Shown: piece after piece, positions 8,933 through 17,947 of the stretch | Layout of the letters: every line of letters begins with the position of its first letter | Position numbering within the stretch: position 1 is the stretch's first letter | DNA from: Pseudomonadota bacterium | GTDB taxonomy: Bacteria; Pseudomonadota; Alphaproteobacteria; Sphingomonadales; Sphingomonadaceae | DNA length: 64,000 nt | Assembly (NCBI GenBank): GCA_021794525.1 | Contig: JAJYQP010000081.1 | Span: forward strand, 1-64,000 | Direction of reading: 5' to 3' | The notes under the pieces: generated by a model | Database searches by the model: none | Told to the model about the DNA's origin: nothing | The model's input: the letters and a program-made list of their open reading frames with translations, nothing else | Program-made: the position numbers and the translations under genes

Positions 8933-10651
8933 ATGGCCACCACCGCCGACACCTTCCAGGCTCATGACGATCACGCCCACGGGCACCATGATTCCGACCA
9001 CAAGCCCGGGTTCTTCGCCCGCTGGTTCATGTCCACCAACCACAAGGACATCGGCACACTCTACCTGATCTTCGCGATCTGCGCCGGGATTATCGGTGGC
9101 GGAATCTCGGGCATCATGCGCGCCGAGCTGGCACATCCGGGCATCCAGTATCTCGGCTGGTGGGTCAGCTTCATGGGTGGCGAAGCGAATTTCGACGCCA
9201 ACCTCCACATGTGGAACGTCCTCATCACCGCGCATGGCCTGATCATGGTGTTCTTCATGGTCATGCCGGCCATGATCGGCGGTTTCGGCAACTGGTTCGT
9301 GCCGCTGATGATCGGGGCGCCCGACATGGCCTTCCCGCGCATGAACAACATTTCGTTCTGGCTGACTGTCGCCGGCTTCTGTTCGCTGATGTTCTCGACC
9401 TTCGTGCCCGGCGGCACCGGAAACGGCGCGGGTATCGGCTGGACCGCCTATGCGCCGCTCGCGACGAGCGGTTCGCAGGGCCCCGCGGTGGATTTTGCGA
9501 TCTTCTCGCTGCACCTCGCGGGCGCGGGATCGATCCTCGGCGCGATCAACTTCATCACCACCATCTTCAATATGCGCGCACCGGGCATGACCCTGCACAA
9601 GATGCCGCTGTTCGTGTGGTCGGTGCTGGTCACCGCTTTCCTGCTGCTTCTCGCGCTACCGGTTCTGGCCGCGGCGATCACCATGCTGATCACCGACCGC
9701 AACTTCGGCACGACCTTCTTCGATGCCAGCGGCGGCGGCGATCCGGTGCTCTACCAGCACCTGTTCTGGTTCTTCGGCCACCCCGAGGTCTACATCATGA
9801 TCCTGCCGGGCTTCGGCATGATCAGCCAGATCATCGCGACCTTCTCGAAGAAGCCGGTGTTCGGCTACCTCGGCATGGCCTATGCGATGGTAGCGATCGG
9901 CGTGGTCGGCTTCGTCGTGTGGGCGCACCATATGTACACCACCGGCCTGGACGTGAACACGAAGATGTATTTCACCGCCGCGACGATGGTCATCGCCGTG
10001 CCGACGGGCGTGAAGATTTTCAGCTGGATCGCCACGATGTGGGGCGGCTCGATCGAGTTCAGGTCGCCGATGGTCTGGGCGATCGGCATGATCTTCTTGT
10101 TCACCGTGGGCGGAGTCACCGGCGTCTATCTCGCCAACGGCGGCATCGACGACGTGGTGCACGACACCTATTTCGTGGTCGCGCACTTCCACTACGTGCT
10201 GTCGATGGGCGCGGTGTTCTCGCTGTTCGCGGGCTTCTACTACTGGTTCCCGAAAATGAGCGGCCGGATGCATTCCGAACTGCTCGCGCACCTGCACTTC
10301 TGGGTGTTCTTCATCGGCGTGAACGTGATCTTCTTCCCGATGCACTTCCTGGGCCTCCAGGGCATGCCGCGCCGCTATCCGGACTACACCGAGGCTTATG
10401 CGCATTGGAACGAGGTTGCGACCGTTGGCTACATGATCATGGCCGGGTCGATGGTGATTTTCTTCGTGAACATCATCTATGCGCTGATCGCGGGCAAGAA
10501 GGCGGCCGACAATCCGTGGGGCGAGGGCGCGACGACGCTCGAGTGGACGCTGTCGAGCCCGCCGCCGTTCCACCAGTTCGAGACGCTGCCGGTGATCGAA
10601 GACGATGGGCATCACCATGTGCACGGGCATGGCGGTCCCGCGCACGCCTGA
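8933..10651 (+). CDS. coxA: cytochrome c oxidase subunit I (aa3 type)
   Basis: This is the catalytic heme-copper subunit that reduces oxygen and pumps protons (572 residues, twelve helices). Visible landmarks are HPEVY (the CuB His with its cross-linked Tyr, diagnostic of A-type enzymes), HHMYTTGLD (CuB histidines) and [13 protein letters not shown] (heme a and a3 ligands). The N-terminus is His/Asp-rich before the first helix at [14 protein letters not shown]. The C-terminus again ends in a His-rich stretch. It lies 31 bases after coxB and is followed by an intrinsic terminator. Confidence 0.98.
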   Translation: MATTADTFQAHDDHAHGHHDSDHKPGFFARWFMSTNHKDIGTLYLIFAICAGIIGGGISGIMRAELAHPGIQYLGWWVSFMGGEANFDANLHMWNVLITAHGLIMVFFMVMPAMIGGFGNWFVPLMIGAPDMAFPRMNNISFWLTVAGFCSLMFSTFVPGGTGNGAGIGWTAYAPLATSGSQGPAVDFAIFSLHLAGAGSILGAINFITTIFNMRAPGMTLHKMPLFVWSVLVTAFLLLLALPVLAAAITMLITDRNFGTTFFDASGGGDPVLYQHLFWFFGHPEVYIMILPGFGMISQIIATFSKKPVFGYLGMAYAMVAIGVVGFVVWAHHMYTTGLDVNTKMYFTAATMVIAVPTGVKIFSWIATMWGGSIEFRSPMVWAIGMIFLFTVGGVTGVYLANGGIDDVVHDTYFVVAHFHYVLSMGAVFSLFAGFYYWFPKMSGRMHSELLAHLHFWVFFIGVNVIFFPMHFLGLQGMPRRYPDYTEAYAHWNEVATVGYMIMAGSMVIFFVNIIYALIAGKKAADNPWGEGATTLEWTLSSPPPFHQFETLPVIEDDGHHHVHGHGGPAHA

Positions 10652-10681
10652 GGCGTGAACCGACCCGCTTGGGAAATGCAG

Positions 10682-10715
10682 CGGCCGGCCCCAAGGGTCG
10701 GCCGTTTGCTTTTTG
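10682..10715 (+). terminator. intrinsic terminator after coxA
   Basis: A nine-base stem (10682-10690 with 10696-10704, one G-U pair) closes a five-base loop and is followed by TTTGCTTTTT. It sits 30 bases after the coxA stop, so coxBA may be transcribed separately from the genes that follow. Confidence 0.75.
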
Positions 10716-10731
10716 GGACCGAGGATTGACG

Positions 10732-11703
10732 ATGCCCGATATGACGCTGATCGACACCGGCGAGGTGACCCTGCGATGCGCCATCGAACAACCCGCCTCG
10801 GGCGCGGGGCCGATCGTCATCCTCGTCCACGGATTTCCGGAGAGCTGGTACAGCTGGCGCCACCAGCTCGCACCGCTGGCACAAGCGGGCTACAATGCCT
10901 GTGCAATCGACGTGCGCGGCTATGGCGGATCGGACAAGCCACCACGGGTAGAGGACTACACTCTCGAGAAAATCGCGGGCGATCTCGTCGGCCTCGCCGA
11001 TGCGCTCCAGCCGGGCCGGCCTGCCATCCTCGTCGGACACGACTGGGGGGCGCCGATCGTCTGGAACACCGCGCTTGCCCATCCGGAGCGCTTCAATGCC
11101 GTGGCAGGAATGTCGGTGCCTTTCGCGGGTATTCCGCGACGACCGTTCACCGAGGTATTCCACGAGCATTTCACCGCGAAGGGCCGCTTCTTCTACCAGC
11201 ATTACTTCCAGGAGCCGGGCGTTGCCGAAGCCGAGGCCGAGGCGGACCCGCGCGAATTCGTGCACCGGATGATGTATTCGATCAGCGGCGACGTGCCGCC
11301 GGGCGCCTATTGGTCGAAGCCGCTTGGCGCGACCTTCCTCGAGGGGTTGCCCGATCCTCGGCCGGTCCCGTGGCTGAGCGATGCGGACCTCGACTATTAC
11401 GAGGGCGAGTTCCGTGCGTCCGGCTTCCGCGGCCCGCTCAACCGCTATCGCAATCACGAGCGCGATTTCGAGTGGCTCCAGCGTTTCAAGGGGCAGCGCA
11501 TCGAGCAACCGGCGTTGTTCATTGGCGGCAGCCGCGATCCCGCAACCTTCCTGTTCGGGGCGACCGCCGATCCGGTCGGGCTGATGCGCGGCTTTGCGCC
11601 GAAAGTTGAAGGCCATGTCCTCGACGGTGTCGGACACTGGACCCAGCAGGAACGTCCGGAGGAGGTCAACACCCTTCTGATCGATTGGCTCGGGAGGCTC
11701 TAG
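10732..11703 (+). CDS. alpha/beta hydrolase, epoxide hydrolase type
   Basis: A 323-residue soluble epoxide hydrolase-like protein. HGFPESWYSWRHQ gives the HGxP oxyanion motif, VGHDWG gives an Asp nucleophile (Asp104, as in epoxide hydrolases and haloalkane dehalogenases rather than a Ser), and GVGHWTQQE gives the catalytic His (about residue 302). Tyrosines in the cap (FFYQHYF, LDYYEGEF) are candidates for epoxide activation. It is placed between coxA and ctaB but has no evident link to oxidase assembly. Substrate unknown; a dehalogenase is less likely given the HGFPESW context. Confidence 0.88.
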   Translation: MPDMTLIDTGEVTLRCAIEQPASGAGPIVILVHGFPESWYSWRHQLAPLAQAGYNACAIDVRGYGGSDKPPRVEDYTLEKIAGDLVGLADALQPGRPAILVGHDWGAPIVWNTALAHPERFNAVAGMSVPFAGIPRRPFTEVFHEHFTAKGRFFYQHYFQEPGVAEAEAEADPREFVHRMMYSISGDVPPGAYWSKPLGATFLEGLPDPRPVPWLSDADLDYYEGEFRASGFRGPLNRYRNHERDFEWLQRFKGQRIEQPALFIGGSRDPATFLFGATADPVGLMRGFAPKVEGHVLDGVGHWTQQERPEEVNTLLIDWLGRL

Positions 11704-11750
11704 CGCGCCTTTCCTAATCGCGCCGGCGTCCCTATATGCGCCCCGTTTCC

Positions 11751-12668
11751 ATGACCGATTCCGCCGCCCTGCCGCTCCCTGCCGAATGGCGCGATTTCTT
11801 CGCCCTGACCAAGCCGCGCGTGATGAGCCTGGTGATCTTCACCGGCCTGTGCGGCCTGCTGGCGGCCCCCGGCCACATCAACCCGGTGCTGGGCTTCACG
11901 GCGATCCTGTGCATCGCGATGGGCGCGGGCGGGTCGGGCGCGCTCAACATGTGGCTCGAATCCGACATCGACGCCAAGATGAAGCGCACCGCCGCTCGCC
12001 CGATCCCCTCGGGACGACTTCGCCGCGAGGATGCGCGCGATTTCGGCGTCGCGCTGTCGGTCGCCTCGGTGCTGATCATGGGCCTTGCGGTTCATTGGCT
12101 CGCAGCGGCGCTGCTGGCGTTCTCGATCGTCTATTATGCGGTGTTCTACACCCTGTGGCTCAAGCCGCGCACGCCGCAGAACATCGTCATCGGGGGCGGG
12201 GCGGGTGCGTTTCCGCCGCTGATCGGCTGGGTTGCGGTGACGGGCGAGATCACCACGATGCCGCTGATCCTGTTCGCTATCATCTTCATGTGGACGCCGC
12301 CGCATTTCTGGGCACTCGCGCTGTTCGTGAAGACCGATTACGCCAATGCCGGCATCCCGATGCTGCCGGTGGTCCGGGGCGAGAGCCACACCCGCAAGCA
12401 GATCCTGGCCTACAGCGTCCTGCTGGTGCCGATTGCGGTCGCTCCCTGGTTTGTCGGCGGCGCGGGCGCGCTTTACGGCGTGACCGCGCTGGTGCTGTCG
12501 CTGGCCTTCCTCTCGCTGGCGGTTCCCGTGGCAAGCAGGGCGAGCGCACCGGGTGACGCGATGCTGCCAGAAAAGCGTTTATTCAAGTTCAGCATCCTCT
12601 ATCTCTTCGCACTGTTCGCGGTGCTCGTGGTCGACCGCGTGCTCGCGTATTCCGGAGTTCTTGCATGA
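11751..12668 (+). CDS. ctaB: protoheme IX farnesyltransferase (heme O synthase)
   Basis: CtaB adds a farnesyl group to heme b to form heme O, the first step toward the heme A of the aa3 oxidase next to it. It is a UbiA-superfamily membrane protein with [19 protein letters not shown] (first Asp-rich prenyl diphosphate site) and [12 protein letters not shown]. The ATG at 11751 gives the expected N-terminus; an upstream in-frame ATG at 11736 would add five residues and cannot be ruled out. The stop overlaps the next small gene as ATGA. Confidence 0.95.
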   Translation: MTDSAALPLPAEWRDFFALTKPRVMSLVIFTGLCGLLAAPGHINPVLGFTAILCIAMGAGGSGALNMWLESDIDAKMKRTAARPIPSGRLRREDARDFGVALSVASVLIMGLAVHWLAAALLAFSIVYYAVFYTLWLKPRTPQNIVIGGGAGAFPPLIGWVAVTGEITTMPLILFAIIFMWTPPHFWALALFVKTDYANAGIPMLPVVRGESHTRKQILAYSVLLVPIAVAPWFVGGAGALYGVTALVLSLAFLSLAVPVASRASAPGDAMLPEKRLFKFSILYLFALFAVLVVDRVLAYSGVLA

Positions 12669-12787
12669 CCCCTGAAGAACAGGCCGAAATCCGACGCCGG
12701 CAGAAGAGCCGCAACGTCGCGCTGGGTCTGCTGCTCGCCTTCTTCGTGCTGCTCTTCTACGCCATCACCATTGCCCGGATGGGGTGA
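12665..12787 (+). CDS. small single-helix membrane protein in cox assembly cluster
   Basis: A 40-residue product starting [17 protein letters not shown], then one hydrophobic helix (about residues 18-37) and ending ARMG. A positively charged N-terminus suggests the N-in orientation. It overlaps the ctaB stop by ATGA and ends two bases before the ctaG ATG, so it is embedded in the assembly gene order. Small one-helix proteins at this position (often called CoxF-like in rhizobia) are known from other alphaproteobacteria; a role as an oxidase assembly factor is inferred from position only. Confidence 0.75.
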   Translation: MTPEEQAEIRRRQKSRNVALGLLLAFFVLLFYAITIARMG

Positions 12788-12789
12788 TC

Positions 12790-13359
12790 ATGGCGAGCGT
12801 AGCCCCGCAGAACCGCAACGTGCGCACCGCCATGATAGCGGCGGTTTTCGCGCTGGCGATGCTGGGGCTCGGCTTCGCGGCGGTGCCGCTCTACCGCATC
12901 TTCTGCCAGGTGACCGGTTTCGGCGGGACCACGATGCGGGCGACCGAAAGCGACGCCGACTTGGCCGAACGGCTTGCGCGCAGCGCGGGCGCCGGGACGA
13001 TCTCGATCCGTTTCGATGCCTCGATCGACCGCGGAATGCCGTGGAAATTCGCGGCCGCGCAACCTACCCAGCAGGTGGCGATCGGTCAGCGCAACCTTGC
13101 CTTCTACACCGCCCGCAACACCTCCGACCACACGATCACCGGGCAGGCCAGCTTCAATGTCGAGCCCGAACAGGCCGGAAAATATTTCAACAAGATCCAG
13201 TGCTTCTGCTTCACGGAGCAGACCCTGAGGCCTGGCGAGGAGGTGCGTATGCCGGTGCTTTACTACGTCGATCCGGCGGCGCTGAAGGATCCCAACATGA
13301 AGGGGGTGGAGCAGATCACGCTCAGCTACACCTTCCACCAGGCAAAAGACCCGTCCTAG
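12790..13359 (+). CDS. ctaG: cytochrome c oxidase assembly protein CtaG/Cox11
   Basis: Cox11/CtaG delivers copper to the CuB site of subunit I. It has one N-terminal membrane anchor (TAMIAAVFALAMLGLGFA), the conserved VPLYRIFCQVTGFGG just after it, and the copper-binding pair in KIQCFCFTEQTL, with the Cox11 C-terminal strand VRMPVLYYVDP. Length 189 is normal. The ATG at 12790 is used; a GTG two codons upstream overlaps the previous stop and is also possible. Confidence 0.95.
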   Translation: MASVAPQNRNVRTAMIAAVFALAMLGLGFAAVPLYRIFCQVTGFGGTTMRATESDADLAERLARSAGAGTISIRFDASIDRGMPWKFAAAQPTQQVAIGQRNLAFYTARNTSDHTITGQASFNVEPEQAGKYFNKIQCFCFTEQTLRPGEEVRMPVLYYVDPAALKDPNMKGVEQITLSYTFHQAKDPS

Positions 13360-13422
13360 CCTCTGGACCGCCGCGCGAGGCGGTATTAAGGGGCGAGGCA
13401 ATCAGACCAGCAGGATCGACCC

Positions 13423-14244
13423 ATGGCCGGCGCCAAGAACCACGATTACCACATTCTCGCACCCGACATCTGGCCGCTGATCGGCGCGCTGTCCGCGCTG
13501 ACCTTCACCAGCGGCATGGTGCTCTACATGCACGACATGCCCAGCCATATGCTGGTTCTCGGACTCGGGATCGCGGGCCTGATCGCGACGTTCTTCTCGT
13601 GGTTTTCCAACATCGTGAAGGAGGCACACGCCGGCGACCATACCCCGGTGGTACAGCTGCACCTGCGTTACGGCATGATCCTGTTCATCGCTTCGGAAGT
13701 GATGTTCTTCGTCGGCTGGTTCTGGAGCTGGTTCGATTTCGCTCTCTTCCCAAGCACGCTGGCAGAGGTGGTCGGCGGGCAGTGGCCTCCGAAGGCGATC
13801 GAGGCGGTCATGGATCCCTTCGCCCTGCCGCTGCTGAACACGCTGATCCTGCTGTGCTCGGGCACTACCGTCACCTGGGCGCACCACAGCCTGATCCACG
13901 GCGATCGCGACGGGCTGAAGAAGGGGCTGTGGGCGACGATCCTGCTCGGCGTGGTCTTCACATCGGTGCAGGCTTACGAATATATGCACGCGCCGTTCGG
14001 CTTCGGCGGCAACACCTACAGCTCGGCCTTCTACATGGCGACGGGCTTCCATGGCTTCCACGTGCTCGTTGGCACGATCTTCCTGATCGTATGCCTGGTG
14101 CGCGCCTACAAGGGCCACTTCACCCCGCGCCAGCACTTCGGCTTCGAGGCCGCCGCGTGGTACTGGCATTTCGTCGACGTGGTGTGGCTGTTCCTGTTCG
14201 TCGTCGTCTACGTCTGGGGCGGCTGGGGCGCAGCCTACCACTGA
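13423..14244 (+). CDS. coxC: cytochrome c oxidase subunit III
   Basis: Subunit III (273 residues, seven helices) stabilises the oxygen-reducing core of the oxidase. Landmarks are HDYHILAPDIWPL at the N-terminus, LRYGMILFIASEVMFF, TLILLCSGTTVTWAHHSL, AYEYMHAPFGF, YSSAFYMATGFHGFHV and the last helix WYWHFVDVVWLFLFVVVYVWG. The stop overlaps the DUF983 ATG as TGATG. Confidence 0.97.
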   Translation: MAGAKNHDYHILAPDIWPLIGALSALTFTSGMVLYMHDMPSHMLVLGLGIAGLIATFFSWFSNIVKEAHAGDHTPVVQLHLRYGMILFIASEVMFFVGWFWSWFDFALFPSTLAEVVGGQWPPKAIEAVMDPFALPLLNTLILLCSGTTVTWAHHSLIHGDRDGLKKGLWATILLGVVFTSVQAYEYMHAPFGFGGNTYSSAFYMATGFHGFHVLVGTIFLIVCLVRAYKGHFTPRQHFGFEAAAWYWHFVDVVWLFLFVVVYVWGGWGAAYH

Positions 14245-14633
14245 TGCCGCCTGACAGGCCGGAAACACAAAAAGGGCAGCCTTCCATAGCGGAGGCTGCC
14301 CTTTTCGGTTTGTGCCCGCACTGCGGTGCGAAGACGCTGTTCACCGGCGTGGCGCGCTTCGCGCCGAAATGCAGCGCCTGCGATCTGGATTTCTCCCGCT
14401 TCAATGTCGGGGACGGCCCCGCCGCGTTCCTGACCCTGATCGTGGGAACGGTCGTGACGATCCTCGCCATCTGGGTGCAGCTGCGGTTCGAACCGGCGTT
14501 CTGGGTCCATGCCGTGCTGTGGATACCGCTTGCCGCAATCATGACCCTTGGCGGGCTGCGCATCGCCAAGGCCGCGCTGGTTGCGAGCGAGTATCGCAAC
14601 AGCGCGCGCGAAACGGGCAGCCGCGAGCTGTGA
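14244..14633 (+). CDS. DUF983 family membrane protein
   Basis: A 129-residue protein with two CxxC pairs (LCPHCGAKTLF and PKCSACDLDF) forming a probable zinc ribbon, followed by FNVGDGPAAFLTLIVG and two membrane helices. DUF983 genes commonly sit between coxC and surf1 in alphaproteobacteria, which suggests a role in oxidase assembly; the biochemical function is unknown. It starts inside the coxC stop (TGATG) and overlaps surf1 by GTGA. Its codons 10-21 form a strong hairpin that looks like an intrinsic terminator (listed separately). Confidence 0.9.
   Translation: MPPDRPETQKGQPSIAEAALFGLCPHCGAKTLFTGVARFAPKCSACDLDFSRFNVGDGPAAFLTLIVGTVVTILAIWVQLRFEPAFWVHAVLWIPLAAIMTLGGLRIAKAALVASEYRNSARETGSREL
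14270..14305 (+). terminator. terminator-like hairpin inside the 5' end of the DUF983 gene
   Basis: A perfect 13-base stem (14270-14282 with 14293-14305) with a ten-base loop; the right arm ends in TTTT and is followed by CGGTTT. It is as good as the intergenic terminators of this window but lies within coding sequence, 25 bases after coxC ends. It could attenuate transcription of DUF983, surf1 and thrC. Confidence 0.55.
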
Positions 14634-15217
14634 CGCGCCGCGTTCCCATCGCACCCACGCTGGTCGTGCTGGTCGCCGCCGGAATCATGATCGCGCTCGG
14701 CTTCTGGCAGCTTGCGCGCAAGGAGCAGAAGGAGGCGCTGCTGGCCCGCTATGCCAGGGCGGCCACGATGAGCGCCGACGTACGCTGGCCGAGCGCCAGG
14801 GAGGATTACCCCGACGTCCTTTACCGCCACACGCGGATCGACTGCCGCGAAGTCGAATCGATGTCTGCTATCGCCGGACGTTCGCGCGATGGCCGTTCCG
14901 GCTGGGCCCCGGTCGCGAATTGCAATCTCGGCGGAGAACAGACCGCCGCCGTCGCGCTCGGCTGGTCGGACCGGCCCGGGATACCCAAGTGGTCCGGAGG
15001 GGAGGTCGGCGGCATCATCGCTCCGGGGGGCGAGGGCATTCGCCTGATCGCGTCGCCCGCGCAGGCAGGGCTGGCGGAGCTCGCACCGCCCGATCCCTCC
15101 GACATCCCGAACAACCATCTCGCCTATGCTGTGCAGTGGTTCCTCTTCGCTGCGACGGCGCTGGTCATTTACGCGCTCGCGCTGCGCAAGAAGCGGGCCA
15201 CCGCTTCGCGGGCCTAA
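14630..15217 (+). CDS. SURF1 family cytochrome oxidase biogenesis protein, GTG start
   Basis: SURF1 (Shy1) helps insert heme a into subunit I. The 195-residue protein has the N-terminal helix TLVVLVAAGIMIALGFWQL with the family GFWQLxRK, and the C-terminal NNHLAYAVQWFLFAATALVIYALAL, whose NNHLxYAxxWF is the SURF1 signature. It starts at GTG 14630 overlapping the DUF983 stop as GTGA. It is a little shorter than most SURF1 proteins, mostly in the central loop. Confidence 0.9.
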   Translation: MTRRVPIAPTLVVLVAAGIMIALGFWQLARKEQKEALLARYARAATMSADVRWPSAREDYPDVLYRHTRIDCREVESMSAIAGRSRDGRSGWAPVANCNLGGEQTAAVALGWSDRPGIPKWSGGEVGGIIAPGGEGIRLIASPAQAGLAELAPPDPSDIPNNHLAYAVQWFLFAATALVIYALALRKKRATASRA

Positions 15218-15267
15218 AGGCCGGCTTGCTTGCCGTGCCGCGAGGCCGCGGCTAACCGCCTTGGCCG

Positions 15268-16671
15268 ATGCGATACATCTCCACCCGCGGTCGCGCCCCG
15301 GCGCTCGATTTTGCCGAGGTCACGCTGGCGGGCCTCGCCAGCGACGGGGGCCTTTACGTGCCCGAAAGCTGGCCCCGCTTCACCGAGCCCGAGATCGCGG
15401 CCCTGCGCGGCCTGCCCTATACCGAGCTCGCTGCGCGGGTCATGCAGCCCTTCGTCGGCGACAGCCTGACGCCCCAGCGCCTGCGCGAGCTGACCGCGCA
15501 GGCCTATGGCCGCTTCGCCCACGCGGCGGTGACGCCGTTGACCCAGCTCGACGAGCGGCACTGGCTGCTCGAACTGTTCCACGGGCCGACGCTCGCCTTC
15601 AAGGATGTGGCGCTGCAGCTGCTCGGCCTGCTGTTCGAGGAATTCCTCGCCCGCGACCAGAGCCGGCTCACCATCGTGGGCGCGACCAGCGGCGACACCG
15701 GCTCCGCCGCGATCGACGCGGTGGCGGGGCGCGAACGGGTCGAGATTTTCATGCTTCATCCCGCTGGCAGGGTCAGCGACGTCCAGCGCCGCCAGATGAC
15801 CACCGTGCTTGCGCCCAACGTACACAACATCGCGGTAGAGAACGCCAGCTTCGACGATTGCCAGGCGATGGTGAAACGCATTTTCGCAGACGAGAGCGTG
15901 ACCGCGCGCCACCGCATCGGCGCGGTCAATTCGATCAACTGGGCGCGGCTGATGGCGCAGGTCGTCTACTACTTCGCCGCCGCGCTCCAGCTCGGCGCGC
16001 CGGAGCGACGGGTCGCCTTCAGCGTGCCCACGGGCAATTTCGGCGATGTTTTCGCCGGCTATGTGGCAGCACAGATGGGCCTGCCGGTCGAGCGGCTGGT
16101 GGTTGCGACCAATGTGAACGACATCCTCCACCGTGCGCTGTCCGAGGGGGATTACTCGGCCGGGACCGTCATTCCGACCGCAGCGCCTAGCATGGACATC
16201 CAGGTCAGTTCGAATTTCGAGCGGCTCCTGTTCGACCTCGGCGGACGCGATGGGGCGGCGATGGCGGCGCAGATGGCCGGATTCGAGGCAAACAAGGCGA
16301 TGCGCCTCACCGCCCCGCAGCTTGACGGCGCAAGGGCGCTGTTCGCCAGCGCCCGGATCGATGCCGCCGGAATGGCGGGCGCGATGCGCTGGGCCTGGGA
16401 GGACTGTGGCGCTGAGGTGCTAGATCCGCATACCGCCATCGGGTTACAGGCGGCGCGAAGTCGGGAGTGGGCGGAGGACGTGCCCGTGGTGACGCTCGCC
16501 ACCGCCCATCCGGCCAAGTTCCGCGACGCGGTCGAGCGCGCGACCGGTTTCCGCCCCGGGCTGCCCGCGCGCGTCGGCGACCTGTTCGGGCGGGCAGAGC
16601 AGTGCACGGCGCTGCCGGGCGATTACGCCGCAGTCCGTGACTTCGTGCTTCAGGCCGCCACGCCGCTCTGA
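15268..16671 (+). CDS. thrC: threonine synthase
   Basis: ThrC converts O-phosphohomoserine to threonine using PLP. The 467-residue sequence has the N-terminal MRYISTRG and ASDGGLYVPE of the long ThrC class, LFHGPTLAFKDVALQ with the PLP lysine, VGATSGDTGSAA for phosphate binding, and SINWARLMAQ. It follows surf1 after 50 bases on the same strand, a linkage common in Sphingomonadales. The stop overlaps the next ATG as TGATG. Confidence 0.96.
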   Translation: MRYISTRGRAPALDFAEVTLAGLASDGGLYVPESWPRFTEPEIAALRGLPYTELAARVMQPFVGDSLTPQRLRELTAQAYGRFAHAAVTPLTQLDERHWLLELFHGPTLAFKDVALQLLGLLFEEFLARDQSRLTIVGATSGDTGSAAIDAVAGRERVEIFMLHPAGRVSDVQRRQMTTVLAPNVHNIAVENASFDDCQAMVKRIFADESVTARHRIGAVNSINWARLMAQVVYYFAAALQLGAPERRVAFSVPTGNFGDVFAGYVAAQMGLPVERLVVATNVNDILHRALSEGDYSAGTVIPTAAPSMDIQVSSNFERLLFDLGGRDGAAMAAQMAGFEANKAMRLTAPQLDGARALFASARIDAAGMAGAMRWAWEDCGAEVLDPHTAIGLQAARSREWAEDVPVVTLATAHPAKFRDAVERATGFRPGLPARVGDLFGRAEQCTALPGDYAAVRDFVLQAATPL

Positions 16672-17561
16672 TGGCGGAGCTGCGCGCCGATCCGGTGTTG
16701 ATGACGGGTGAGGGCTGGGACGCCTTCCGCCTGCTCGACAGCGGGCATGGCCGCAAGTTCGAGGCCTATGGCCAATACCGCTTCATCCGGCCCGAACCGC
16801 AGGCGATGTGGTTGCCCCGGCTCGCCGACTGGGATGCGCATGGGGAATTCGTCCCGGGCAGCGACGAGGACGGCGGGGGGCGGTGGCAGTTCGCGAGGCC
16901 GGTGCCGCGCGATGGCTGGCCGCTCGCGCTGGACGAGCGGGTGCGCTTCACCGCGCAATGCACCCCGTTCCGCCATCTCGGTTTCTTCCCCGATATGCGC
17001 CCCGTCTGGGACTGGATGGGCGACCGGCTGGCGGAGCGCGAGGATGCGGCGACGCTTAACCTGTTCGGCTACACCGGCGTCGGGACGCTTGCGCTCTCGC
17101 GCTTCGGACGCGTCACCCATGTCGATGCGAGCAAGAAGTCGGTGGCGCAGGCGCGCGACAATGCCGCGCTGTCGGGCCTCACCGCGGCGCCGATCCGCTG
17201 GCTGGTGGACGATGCCGCCAAGTTCGCCGCGCGCGAGGTGCGGCGCGGGCGGCGTTACGACGGGATCATCCTCGACCCGCCCAAGTTCGGTCGCGGGCCC
17301 GATGGCGAGGTGTGGCGGCTGGAGGAAGGTCTGCCCGGCCTCATTGCCGATTGCCGCCGGCTGCTGGACGAGCGCAGCCGGTTCCTGTTCCTGACGGTCT
17401 ATGCCGTCAGGATGAGCAGCCTCGCCCTCGCGGGCCTGCTCGATGAGGCGTTTGCCAGCCTGCCGGGCACGATCGAGCACGGCGATCTGGCGATATGCGA
17501 GGAAGAGGCCGGGCGCCTGCTCCCGACCGCCATCTTCGCACGCTGGAGCAATCCCGGCTAA
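16671..17561 (+). CDS. class I SAM-dependent methyltransferase, RlmI/RlmK-like
   Basis: A 296-residue methyltransferase. The SAM motif is NLFGYTGVGTLAL with VTHVDASKKSV after it, and the catalytic-type motif is IILDPPKFGRG, which together place it near the 23S rRNA m5C methyltransferases RlmI/RlmK. It lacks a recognisable N-terminal PUA domain; instead about 120 residues of divergent sequence precede the Rossmann fold. The start overlaps the thrC stop. rRNA as the substrate is inferred from family resemblance. Confidence 0.88.
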   Translation: MAELRADPVLMTGEGWDAFRLLDSGHGRKFEAYGQYRFIRPEPQAMWLPRLADWDAHGEFVPGSDEDGGGRWQFARPVPRDGWPLALDERVRFTAQCTPFRHLGFFPDMRPVWDWMGDRLAEREDAATLNLFGYTGVGTLALSRFGRVTHVDASKKSVAQARDNAALSGLTAAPIRWLVDDAAKFAAREVRRGRRYDGIILDPPKFGRGPDGEVWRLEEGLPGLIADCRRLLDERSRFLFLTVYAVRMSSLALAGLLDEAFASLPGTIEHGDLAICEEEAGRLLPTAIFARWSNPG

Positions 17562-17572
17562 GAGCTGCGTGC

Positions 17573-17947
17573 ATGGACGATTCGCTGCACCTGGAAGTCG
17601 CCGATTTCGAGCATGACGTGCTCACCGGCATCTATTCGGAAGAAACCGGAAAGCCGCAGCCGCTGCGCTTCGCCATTCGCGCGCGGATGAAGCCGCTGGC
17701 CCATTATGCGCCGGACACGACGCTCGATGCCTCGAAGAACTACATGGACCTGAAGTTCGCCGCCTCGGAAGCGCTGCCCGAGGGTGTGCATTTCAAGCTG
17801 ATCGAGGCGGTCGCCGACCATGTCTGCGAGACGCTGTTCGTGCAGGACGCGCGGATCGAGGCGGTGACGGTCAAGATCGTCAAGCTCGCCATTGCCGAGG
17901 CGGGCGAGCAGATCGGCATCACGCTCCATCGCGAGAGGCGTGGATGA
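17573..17947 (+). CDS. folB: dihydroneopterin aldolase family protein
   Basis: A short T-fold protein (124 residues) with the DHNA family features GIYSEETGKPQPLRFAI, LDASKNYMDLKF (equivalent to the conserved DY segment) and a C-terminal strand VTVKIVKLA. FolB-type enzymes cleave 7,8-dihydroneopterin in folate synthesis. The sequence is somewhat divergent from classical FolB at the active-site loop, so a related epimerase activity remains possible. It overlaps the following gene by ATGA. Confidence 0.82.
   Translation: MDDSLHLEVADFEHDVLTGIYSEETGKPQPLRFAIRARMKPLAHYAPDTTLDASKNYMDLKFAASEALPEGVHFKLIEAVADHVCETLFVQDARIEAVTVKIVKLAIAEAGEQIGITLHRERRG

Noticed and set aside
6244-8952. 902-codon minus-strand frame over pdxJ, pyrE and coxB
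   Set aside because: Only the last 243 codons are PdxJ. The rest is antisense to coxB and overlaps pyrE, and is held open by high GC.
9160-11703. 847-codon frame beginning inside coxA
   Set aside because: The first part is a shifted-frame shadow of coxA (Arg/His-rich); only the part from 10732 is a real hydrolase.
13367-13384. Hairpin between ctaG and coxC as a terminator
   Set aside because: Only six base pairs and followed by ATT rather than a T-run; more likely irrelevant.
12771-14633. 620-codon frame covering ctaG and coxC in another frame
   Set aside because: Shadow of real genes; the only true coding portion is the DUF983 gene from 14244.
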